64,000 nucleotides of DNA from contig JABACO010000018.1 in assembly GCA_013339895.1 (NCBI GenBank), forward strand, positions 7,513,481 to 7,577,480. Direction: 5' to 3'. The DNA comes from Ephydatia muelleri. Taxonomy: Eukaryota > Porifera > Demospongiae > Spongillida > Spongillidae. The notes under the pieces are model-generated. The model was given only the letters and a program-made list of their open reading frames with translations. It did not search any database and was not told the origin of the DNA. The position numbers and the translations under genes are program-made. Shown here one piece after another: positions 39,564 through 50,400 of the stretch (its first letter is position 1; every line of letters begins with the position of its first letter).

Positions 39564-42032
39564 ACACACACATACACACACGTACACACACACATACACA
39601 CACACTCACACACACACAAACACACACATGCATGTGTACACAAATGTACACACACATGCACACAAACACACATATACGTACACACATGCGCACACACGCA
39701 ACACATACGCACGCACATACACAGGTATGCAGTTGGTTTTCATGTTCTTTTCGATGAAACAGTGGAGTACATATCTATAATCGCACTTGCCAACATGATT
39801 TGGTCCAGGTGGGTGTGGTCTCATCCCAGCATCATCCTCTACCACTCCTTTCTCTGTCCCTCCCCTTCCTCCTCCCCAGGCTTGAACCAAATGCTTACAT
39901 GGCCTCCATTACTCAGAACCCGTTGCCAGGGACTCCTACACACACAGTTACATGGCTTCCTTCTCCCTCCTCCTCTCCTTCCCCCTGTCCTTCCTCCTTC
40001 ACCCCTCCTCCTCTCCTTCCCCTGTCCCTCCTTCACTCCCCTCCTCTCCTTCCCCTGTCCCTCCTCCTTCACTCCCCTCTTCTCCTTCCCCTGTCCCTCC
40101 TCCATCACTCCCCTCTTCTCCATCCCTGTCCCTCCTCCTTCACTCCCCTCCTCTCCTTCCCCTGTCCCTCCTCCTTCACTCCCCTCCTCTCCTTCCCTGT
40201 CCCTCCTCCTTCACTCCCCTCCTCCTCCTTCCCCTGTCCCTCCTCCTTCACTCCCCTCCTCTCCTTCCCCTGTCCCTCCTCCTTCACTCCCCTCCTCTCC
40301 TTCCCTGTCCCTCCTCTCCTTCCCCTGTCCCTCCTCCTTCAGTCCCCTCCTCATCCTTCCCCTGTCCCTCCTCCTTCACTCCCCTCCATCTCCTTCCCCT
40401 GTCCCTCCTCCTTCACTCCCCTCCTCTCCTTCCCTGTCCCTCCTCCTTCACTCCCCTCCTCTCCTTCCCCTGTCCCTCCTCCTTCACTCCCCTCCTCTCC
40501 TTCCCCTGTCCCTCCTCCTTCACTCCCCTCCTCTCCTTCCCCTGTTCCTCCTCTTTCGCTCCCTCCTCTCCCTCTTTTCTTTACCTCACACTAAAACAAT
40601 TAACAGTCCTCCCTTCTAAGCCACTCCCCTTTTTACCACATGCCGATGATCTCATGATGCATGTAGCCCCTCCCCTGCACCTTCTCATCGTCACATCATC
40701 CCCTCACAGGTATTGTACCAATATGGACTGGGGGATGCTCAAGTCAATCTTCTGGTGTGTTTGTTGGCCTGGGGGGGGGGGGGGGGGGGGGGGCTACTTC
40801 TATATGTTAACAACACTGTATGTGTGTGTGCATGTGTGTGTGCATGTGTGTGTGTATGTGTGTGTATGTGTGTGTGCATGTGTGTATGTGTGCATGTCAC
40901 ATGTATGTCAGTGTATTGTGAATCTTGGTATTTGGCACACACCCTCAGATGTCATGTATGTCAACAGGGTTTTTCTGAAGAACTTCTTGGAACTTGGGTA
41001 TTGTTATGTAATGCAGGTCTGGCCTACATACAGTGTGGTCTAAGAACAAATGCTATTTAATTTGATTCATGGGTGGGGCCAGCCATGCTTATATAAATGT
41101 GTACTTTTAAATAGATATGATATAAGTGCAAGAATGTTGATTACTAGCCCATTGTTTTGCAATGTTGCCATATTCTTTCCACATCAAACTATGTGTGTGT
41201 GTGGAAGGTTTTTATTTTTGCAAAACACAGAGCACAGCCCCTGTTGCCCCGCCCACCTTGATTTCCTGTGTGCATGTATTACTGACATGTACATTGTTCT
41301 TTTTAATGCGCACTCAGGGTTTGTACTCGGTGGCAAGGTCTGCTGGCGCTGTGATGTTTGAGAGCAATGTCAGAGAGCAGTTCTACCTCAGTGATGGGGA
41401 AATTGTAACTGAAAGTTTGTTTGGGTTCAGTTTCATTCCCGATAATGCAACTGTGACCAAAGGGGCTGTTGCCGTTGGTTTCTCCTGTGGGGCTCCACCA
41501 GAGCCAACCGTGAGTACTGGGGAGAAGGAGATGATGGGAGAAGGGGAGGGGTGGTTTGGCAAAGTTGCGCAACACATGTGGTCTTCCATTGTTCAGGATA
41601 ACATCCCTCCAAATAAGGACTTTGATACGCACAACGGCCCACGGGAAACTAAGTCCGCCCAAGATCAAATGGTAAGTGTGTATATGTATGTGTATATGTA
41701 TGTGTATATTTATGTGTGTATGTGTGTATGTATGTGTGTATGTATGTGTGTATGTATGTGTGTATGTATGTGTGTATGTATGTGTGTATGTGTGTGTATG
41801 TGTGTACGTGTATGCAAGCATTATGTGTGTATATATAAAAGTGTTCGGGTGTGGATGTGTGTGTGTGTGTGTGCATCTCCATGGATACGATACATACTAC
41901 ATCACAAGTATTTGGAACACACAATCAACACGTGCAATGCTCTCTTCACTTTTCTAGTACCTTTTCTTTGAATACGGAGAAATCCATAATTTATGTGCTG
42001 GTCCCTGCCAGTGTGACACACAGAAGAATTGA
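34593..42032 (+). CDS. Secreted alpha/beta-hydrolase-like protein of bacterial type
   Basis: Eighteen exons, one frame, 647 aa: 34593-34839, 34933-35064, 35225-35268, 35604-35734, 36286-36368, 37017-37086, 37579-37665, 37719-37839, 37922-38005, 38068-38271, 38504-38642, 38695-38758, 39725-39808, 39880-39946, 40710-40754, 41318-41509, 41597-41671, 41958-42032. A signal peptide (AAAAMLCILLILAFF) precedes CDPLVPEYCILPFPSSFY. Later blocks: DGFSPFPSILAYFVDL, QLLPHFAELDNA, YGHGLFGTQDEV, GNSLGGIMGE (a G-x-S-x-G nucleophile-elbow candidate), GGPFGLLLPRS, NPLPGTPTHTVLYQYGLGD and a Cys-rich end. I know this block order from predicted secreted hydrolases of bacteria such as Myxococcota and Actinomycetota; substrate and reaction are unknown. 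The start was chosen as the ATG that gives the signal peptide; an in-frame ATG-like start at 34503 is possible. Confidence 0.85.
36398..36975. repeat. Minisatellite, about 33-bp unit
   Basis: About 18 copies of CCCCATGGGGACACACCTTC CCTTCTCTTCCTC in intron 5 of the hydrolase-like gene, starting about 30 bp after the donor. Confidence 0.9.
37380..37560. repeat. CACACATACCC array
   Basis: CA-rich degenerate array in intron 6 of the hydrolase-like gene. Confidence 0.88.
38930..39215. repeat. ACACATGCACACATGTACAC-type array
   Basis: Degenerate CA/TG array in intron 12 of the hydrolase-like gene; a second CA array is at 39479-39722, ending at the acceptor of exon 13. Confidence 0.88.
39960..40560. 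repeat. CT-rich minisatellite, about 37-bp unit
   Basis: About 16 copies of a unit containing CCTGTCCCTCCTCCTTCACT and CCCCTCCTCTCC in intron 14 of the hydrolase-like gene. Confidence 0.92.
41672..41815. repeat. GTGTATGTAT array starting at a donor
   Basis: Begins at the GTAAGT donor of hydrolase-like exon 17 and continues as GTATGTGTGTAT units. Confidence 0.88.
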
Positions 42033-42204
42033 TCTAATTGTGCACTAGAATATTAGCTTTTTCTTTTAAAAATGTATTTTTCAAGTGTACCATTGTTGTT
42101 GCATGAGTGAAATGGAAATTTAGTGAAATGAAAATATAATGTTGGTGGTGGGAAACCCTAGAGCCTCATCGTTGAGACAGCACAACAGCAACCTAAATAT
42201 GAAT

Positions 42205-42735
42205 TGGGGAGAGGGGAGTGGTGTTCAATGGGGGAGAGGGGAGTGGTGTTCAATGGGGGAGAGGGGAGTGGTGTTCAATGGGGGAGAGGGGAGTGGTGTT
42301 CAATGGGGGAGAGGGGAGTGGTGTTCAATGGGGGAGAGGGGAGTGGTGTTCAATGGGGGAGAAGGGAGGGGGAGAAGGGAGTGGTGTTCAATGGAGAAGA
42401 GGGGGAGTGTTTTCAATGGGGGAGAAGGGAGTGGTGTTCAATGGAGAAGAGGGGGAGTGGTGTTCAATGGGGGAGAGGGGAGTGGTGTTCAATGGGGGAG
42501 AGGGGAGTGGTGTTCAATGGAGAAGAGGGGGAGTGTTTTCAATGGGGGAGAAGGGAGTGGTGTTCAATGGAGAAGAGGGGGAGTGGTGTTCAATGGAGAA
42601 GGGGGGAGTGGTGTTCAATGGAGAAGAGGGGGAGTGGTGTTCAATGGGGGAGAGGGGAATGGTGTTCAATGGGGGAGAGGGGAATGGTGTTCAATGGGGG
42701 AGAGGGGAATGGTGTTCAATGGGGGGGAGTGGATA
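42205..42735. repeat. Minisatellite, about 25-bp unit
   Basis: About 20 copies of AATGGGGGAGAGGGGAGTGG TGTTC in the gap between the hydrolase-like gene and CFAP418. Confidence 0.92.
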
Positions 42736-42739
42736 AGCT

Positions 42740-44225
42740 TTATGACAAAGATCAAAGTTTACTTTAATGATGACGTATGGGTGGGGGTTATCGCTGTGGG
42801 CTTTTTGTGGCCGCTATCAGCACCTCATATCAAATAGATCCCACAGTAAGGCATCACCAAAGATTTTCTTCTCACGCCCCAATGACATTGATGAGAGGAA
42901 TGACATCTTGTGAGCCACATCAGATACACTGCAAAGCAATTGGCGATGCTCAAATTGTACATCAAATAGATCACAGTATGGCATCATCATGACAACACCA
43001 AGATAACGAGTCGTTTGTTTCTTTTTCTTTTCTCAGAAACATTACGAGTATGAACGTTGTTTTCATAGCTACTGTTATCAGGAATACAAATGCTGATGAA
43101 TATGACTACGCCTCCCACGCTCCCACGCTTGTGCGCTCCGCCCTGTGGCCGTACTTTTCCAAGAAATCATCTCGCTGTTATTGTGTATAATTCGGGGGAG
43201 GGAGGGAGGGGGGGGGGGGGGGGGGGGGGGGGGACATAAAATAATGCATTACTTTGTGTACTTTTAGTGTGGTATGGTGTATTACAAGGAGATTACATAA
43301 TTATACTGTGACTATGCGACGAACCATCATAAAACCTGTGGTGTCATGCTACATAGACACAATCTCTTTCTTTATTTGTAACCCAAAACGTGTCCGCACA
43401 AGGACACATAGGGAGAGCAGCTTGATAACAGTGGGCCGTATAGACTGCGATGACAATTGAAAGAATGCATAATACAGCACGTGTGGAATCACTGTGTTAT
43501 ATCATCTAACTACGAGGACACACCAACGTTTGCGCTAGACCATCTTTGGCCATCATCCAAGTCACACTTCTAGGAAGAGCGTATCATCAAAAGCCAGGTG
43601 CTAAGTTGTAATTAAAACATGACCACAACAAAGCAATCAGATTCTTGTGATTGATAAAATATTAATTTAAGGACAATAAAGACCAGTCAATATATATTTC
43701 ACACTAAGATTGGTTGAATCAGCTTCTGAGTGCTGATGTGTGTAGTGATAGCTCAGCTATTGTGTAGTGGTAGCTCAGCTATTGTTTTTCTTTTCAAGGT
43801 CGGTAATTGTGCACTGTGGTTGTGTTAAGATTTCCAGCTGATTCAATGATGGCAGACATCACTTGCTGGAGGTTACACACATAACAAGTATCAAATTATC
43901 AGCACTGTGCAGAAAATGGGCTGATACTGGTGCCAGGCCATCCTTCAAATTTGAATGTGCAATAAATAGAACCATGCTAGTATAGCCAACAGATTAGTGT
44001 GCGATGCTGAGTTCAAACAGCAGCATGCACACCAAAGTATCCCACAACATTGTGTACTAATGGCAGCATTTAGGCGTATGTAGTCTAGTAGTCTAGACAC
44101 AACGACACATCCCTTTCACCACTGATCCTTTCAGCAACATCCACTTGCAGCCAAGCGACATAGTTCAAAGACATACTTACTACAAAACTTTCTCAATATT
44201 AAATTGTATCATTGAGTTATTAACT
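42740..44225. other. Intergenic, nothing coding recognised
   Basis: Convergent gap between two gene 3' ends. It holds a G homopolymer at about 43208-43234 and AT-rich unique sequence. I found no exon, tRNA or transposon. Confidence 0.5.
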
Positions 44226-44228
44226 TGC

Positions 44229-44234
44229 TTTATT
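44229..44234 (-). promoter_or_regulatory. Polyadenylation signal of CFAP418
   Basis: AATAAA on the minus strand, about 80 bp past the CFAP418 stop codon. Confidence 0.65.
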
Positions 44235-44313
44235 TGCTTCAATAATACAATACAAACATGAACACATGACATATTAATGCAGCCATGGCCACACCCATGG
44301 CCACACCCATGTC

Positions 44314-44412
44314 TTAATGTTTTCCACACACCCACTTGAGTGTAGTCAGGCTGGCCACCTCAGTAGTGTCTTCTACAGAATGCCAGGAACATTGGCATGC
44401 ATATGCTCTGGT

Positions 44413-44479
<67 letters not shown>

Positions 44480-47400
44480 GTACATATATGTTGTGTGTGT
44501 GTGTGTGGTGTGTGTATGTGTGTGTGTGTGTGTTGTACATGTGTGCATGTGTGTGTGTGTGTGTGTGTGTGTACAGAAGAAAAGACTCAGCACACATCTG
44601 GAATATGCAATGAGACGAACAGACCTTTCTTTCTAACGAGATTTGTCCTAAGACGTTGGTAATCTGGCACGTTATTTCTGAAGAAGAGGTAATCGCTTTT
44701 GGTGTGCCACATGACATCATCAAACCAAACCACCTTGAAGTCACACGAAATGCATCTAAGCTGGTCACATGCTCTGTTAATCAAGGACGAGAGATCACAT
44801 GACACTGGACAGCATCCTATACTATATTTTACATCACATCATGGTATACACCATTAGATCACATGACTATACTACTTTGATTAAATCATAGGACCACATC
44901 TCCCTGCCATTGCGATCATGACTTTGGTGATCACATTGACAAGCCCGTGTCATTATAAAACACAAAGATAAAATTGTGATAGACATCCACAGGTAATAAT
45001 GGAGGGTTGCTGGTCCCATGTTATCAAAACAAAATACTTTGCTGTAAGTAAATAAACCAACTGAACTGCCGGATACCAGTACCAGCAATCAGGCAGTTCT
45101 ACCAATACCAGCAATCAGGACGTTCTACCAGTACCAGCAATCAGGCAGTTCTACCAGTACCAGCAATCAGGACGTTCTACCAGTACCAGCAATCAGGACG
45201 TTCTACCAGTACCAGCAATCAGGCAGTTCTACCAGTACCAGCAATCAGGCAGTTCTACCAGTACCAGCAATCAGGACGTTCTACCAGTACCAGCAATCAG
45301 GACGTTCTACCAGTACCAGCAATCAGGATGTTCTACCAGTACCAGCAATCAGGCAGTTCTACCAGTACCAGCAATCAGGCAGTTCTACCAGTACCAGCAA
45401 TCAGGACGTTCTACCAGTACCAGCAATCAGGACGTTCTACCAGTACCAGCAATCAGGCAGTTCTACCAGTACCAGCAATCAGGACGTTCTACCAGTACCA
45501 GCAATCAGGCAGTTCTACCAGTACCAGCAATCAGGCGTTCTACCAGTACCAGCAATCAGGCGTTCTACCAGTACCAGCAATCAGGCAGTTCTACTACCGT
45601 ACCAGCAATCAGGACGTTCTACACACCAGCAGCATCAGGCAGTTCTACCGTACCAGCAATCAGGACGTTCTACCAGTACCAGCAATCAGGACGTTCTCCA
45701 CTACCAGCAATCAGGACGTTCTACCCAGTACCAGCAATCAGGACGTTCTACCGCATCAGGTTCTACCAGTACCGCAATCAGGCAGTTCTACCAGTACCAG
45801 CAATCAGCTTTCTACCAGTACCAGCAATCAGGCGTTCTACCAGTACCACAATCAGCATTCTACCAGTACAGCAATCAGGCGTTCTACCAGTACCACAATC
45901 AGCAGTCTCAGTACCACACAGCAGTTCTACATACCAGCAATCAGGACAGTTCTACCAGTACCAGCAATCAGGCGTTCTACCAGTCCAGCATCAGGCAGTT
46001 TCTACCAGTACCAGCAATCAGGAGTTACCATACCAGCATCAGGAGTTCTCCATAACCAGCAATCAGGACGTTCTACCAGTACCAGCAATCAGGAGTTACC
46101 ATACCAACAATCAGTCTACCAGACCAGCAATCAGGCAAGGTTCTCCTACCAGTACCAGCAATCAGGACGTTCTACCAGTACCAGCAATCAGGACGTTCTA
46201 CCAGTACCAGCAATCAGGCGTTCTACCAGTACCAGCACTCAGGCAGTTCTACCAGTACCAGCAATCAGACGTTCTAAGTACCAGTACCAATCAGGACGTT
46301 CTACCAGTACCAAATCAGGACGGTCTACCAGTACCAGCATCGGCAGTTCTACCAGTACCAGCAATCAGGCAGTTCTACCAATACAGCAATCAGGACGTTC
46401 TACCAGTACCAGCAATCAGGCAGTTCTACCAGTACCAGCAATCAGGACGTTCTACCAGTACCAGCAATCAGGACGTTCTACCAGTACCAGCAATCAGGAC
46501 GTTCTACCAGTACCAGCAATCAGGACGTTCTACCAGTACCAAGCAATCAGGACGTTCTACCAGTACCAGCAATCAGGCAGTTCTACCAGTACCAGCAATC
46601 AGGACGTTCTACCAGTACCAGCAATCAGGCAGTTCTACCAGTACCAGCAATCAGGACGTTCTACCAGTACCAGCAATCAGGCCAGTTCTACCAGTACCAG
46701 CAATCAGGCAGTACCAGTACCAGCCTCAGGTACCAGTACCAGCAATCAGGACGTTCTACCAGTACCAGCAATCAGGACGTTCTACCAGTACCAGCAATCA
46801 GGACGTTCTACCAGTACCAGCAATCAGGACGTTCTACCAGTACCAGCAATCAGGCAGTTCTACCAGTACCAGGCAATCAGGACGTTCTACCAGTACCAGC
46901 AATCAGGACGTTCTACCAGTACCAGCAATCAGGCAGTTTCTACCAGTACCAGCAATCAGGACGTTCTACCAGTACCAGCAATCAGGACGTTTCTACCAGT
47001 ACCAGCAATCAGGACGTTTCTACCAGTACCAGCAATCAGGACGTTCTACCAGTACCCAGCAATCAGGACGTTCTACCAGTACCAGCAATCAGGACGTTCT
47101 ACCAGTACCAGCAATCAGGACGTTCTACCAGTACCAGCAATCAGGACGTTTCTACCAGTACCAGCAATCAGGACGTTCTACCAGTACAGCAATCAGGCAG
47201 TTCTACCAATACCAGCAATCAGGACGTTCTACCAGTACCAGCAATCAGGACGTTCTACACAGTACCAGCAATCAGGACGTTCTACCAGTACCAGCAATCA
47301 GGACGTTCTACCAGTACCAGCAATCAGGACGTTCTACCAGTACCAGCAATCAGGACGTTTCTACCAGTACCCAGCAATCAGGACGTTCTACCAAGTACCA

Positions 47401-50400
47401 GCAATCAGGCAGTTCTACCAGTACCAGCAATCAGGCAGTTCTACCAGTACCAGCAATCAGGATGTTACATTCATCATGTGAAAGAGGGTTGTCATGCATG
47501 CAGGTTGCATTGCAGTGTTCTGGGTAGATTGCTACTATTCTAACACCTACAGGTCCTCCCCATGAGACGTGACTTATGTTGTGATCTTTCCTTTCAATAC
47601 TTCTCACTGAAGGCACTGAACACAATCACGTACTGCTGAAGACATCTAGTTATAAAGTTTCAAATACTCTTTCAACATCTACTGGCCATCACAGCTCCTG
47701 GTAATTTATTCAGTTGCTGTGTTTTGAAGCTTATGAAGACATAAAATAGATTACCAATACATATTAGCTGATTATACAAGTTTATTACCTTCCCTCATGG
47801 CATGATCAGCCATATGCCAACAAAATCAATAGCAAAAGTTATACAGATTGAGGTAACTGATTAATTAGCCAAGAAAGGTAATCAAAGATGAAATCAAGGC
47901 CTCCAATATCAAATTTTAGTTCAATATTACATGATTCACTGAATTTTAATACTAACAGATGCATTTGGTGAGAGAGCCAACCATTCTCACCAGATGCATT
48001 CAATGTTGTGTTTCATTTTCCCATGAAATAATAATTATGATTATTTAAAGAGCAAGGAAGGTCTTTTCCTGAAGGAATCCAAATGCAAGGTTTTCTCCAA
48101 GGGAAATTTGAATTCCTTTCCACAGGGCATGAAGCGGCCCAGCACACCAAACCTGGAGGTCCTAGGGCGTCCAATTGGAGATATTATTTTTTGTGCTAAA
48201 TTTGTCGCAAATCAGCGTGCCAAGGCATGTGCTCTGCTTTCAAGGCTGCAGCAAGTTGGTTCCAAAGACCCACAGGTTGCTTACATGTTGCTTCAATTCT
48301 GCGGCAGCTTCTGTAAAATGGTACACTTGGCCAGATCAACACTACCCTCCTTGGTTGCTGAAGTGCTAAGCATTTTTTACTTGGACATCTGTTGCTGTTT
48401 TACTGAGTGCACAAGTGTAGACGCCTCCAATGTTGCATGGCAGCAGGCTCAGCTGAGCCCTAGCAGGGGAGGCCTGGGTCTTCGAAGTCTCCTTCACCAC
48501 TCGAGTGCTTGCTTCATCGCTTCTATTGGCCATTCTGGTATTGCCCTTGGAGAGAACCACCACTTGGAGCAGTCCATCAATGAGTTTAATGGCTACATTG
48601 CAGAAACTATTTGTTTACAGAACATCCTCTCCGCCAAAGGTATATGTCATCTAAGATAGCAGACCATCAAGCTCAAGGTTCTCTTTGACCATTCTTCATC
48701 ATCGGCCAACCATGCTCGGCTCCTCTCTGTGTCCTCTTCTGGGTCACCACGCCCTAGACCCCCTGGGTCACCACGCCCTAGACCCCCTGGGTCACCACGC
48801 CCTAGACCCCCTGGGTCACCACGCCCTAGACCCCCTGGGTCATCACGCCCTAGACCCCCTGGGTCACCACGCCCTAGACCCCCTGGGTCACCACGCCCTA
48901 GACCCCCTGGGTCACCACGCCCTAGACCCCTGGGTCACCACGCCCTAGACCCCCCTGGGTCACCACGCCCTAGACCCCCTGGGTCATCACGCCCTAGACC
49001 CCCTGGGTCACCACGCCCTAGACCCCCTGGGTCACCACGCCCTAGACCCCCTGGGTCACCACGCCCTAGACCCCCTGGGTCACCACGCCCTAGACCCCCT
49101 GGATCACCACGCCCTAGACCCCCTGGGTCACCACGCTCTTACTTGTAAAAGTGGAGGCGACTCAATCATCAGACACAATCCTTTGTGGGACACCTTCTGG
49201 GAATCGTGTAAGCTGGCCTGTATTGCAGGTCAAACCAAGGCAGGTAATGGTCTAGACTCAGGGGAAATCGAACTCGCTCGCAGATATCTTGGTCCATAAT
49301 TGGGAGTTTGGCAAGCCGGCAGCACTGGATTTCACCATCACATCACCGCTAAATAATTCTACTTTGAATGAAGCGAGTGTGATGGCTGGGTCCGCTGCGT
49401 TGGCTGCTGAACTTCACAAACATGCCGCCAATGATGAAAAATGCAACCTCTTGGGTTGGGTTTGTATCCCCTTAACAGTGGAGACATATGATTGCTGAGG
49501 AGAAGAAGCGGGCAGATGTCTCGGCAGACTAGCCACACGGATCGCCACTCGAACTGGGTGTCCCAAGTCTTCTGTAGTCTCAGGGCTATACGGAAGGTTA
49601 AGCATTGCTCTGGTCAGGGCCAATGCTAGGCCTTTACTGGCTAGGTCGTCATCATTTTTATAATGACTATTTGGGTCTAGATAGAGCACCATGTATCTAT
49701 AATATAGGTCTATATTATTTATAAATATTATCATTTCAAATAGATGGGATTGTTTCCATGAAAAGGGACCTAACGCATGTTTTTTTCAAGATTTCAATTT
49801 CTTTTTATATTCTAGAAGTCTGAAATGTCCTCTACACATTGCTTCTTATGCACTGAGAATCAGAGTATCTGTCATGGAGTTGTAAGGCTCTGAATTTTTA
49901 ATTAGCCAAACATTTCAAGTGTTACATTTCTATTGCACGTAATGGAAATTTATGATGTATGCGCTAGGTACCTTTTCGCCGAAACGATTCCATATACATT
50001 TTATAGACACACATACATGTAACACTCTACATGTCAGATGCAAAGCATCTGGTCAGAATGGAGGTGGCGTTTGCTCTGACAAGGTTCAGGTTCAGCCTGC
50101 CGTAAAGGTCAGTGAGAGCCACTGCCTTGGCCTTGTTGGAGCTGGTTGCTAGGCGAGAAGCCAGATGTGATAGTGACTCCATGGCTTCAGCCCCCCCCCC
50201 CCCCTCCAGCACCCCCAGCACCATATGCCTCCACTAGGAAAAATCATATGGCTCTGAAGCCGCCCCTAGATGTGGCCAAAAAATTGTAAAAAGCTCGGGA
50301 TAAGAGACGTGTGTTTTTTTGACTCTGGATTTGGAATGTGGGTGCAAAGTTGACATAGTTCATGTGCCTTTGGCATGCATACCCTAAACCCTAAACCCTA

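Noticed and set aside
45328..47481. 717-codon open frame on the plus strand
   Set aside because: It is a translation of the 26-bp minisatellite; length arises because the unit lacks stops, and it lies in a CFAP418 intron.
47480..47625. Minus-strand open stretch with [13 protein letters not shown], considered as an exon
   Set aside because: Once CFAP418 exons 1-4 were found at 56.5-56.95 kb, exons 4 and 5 joined in phase without it, and it matches nothing in the family.
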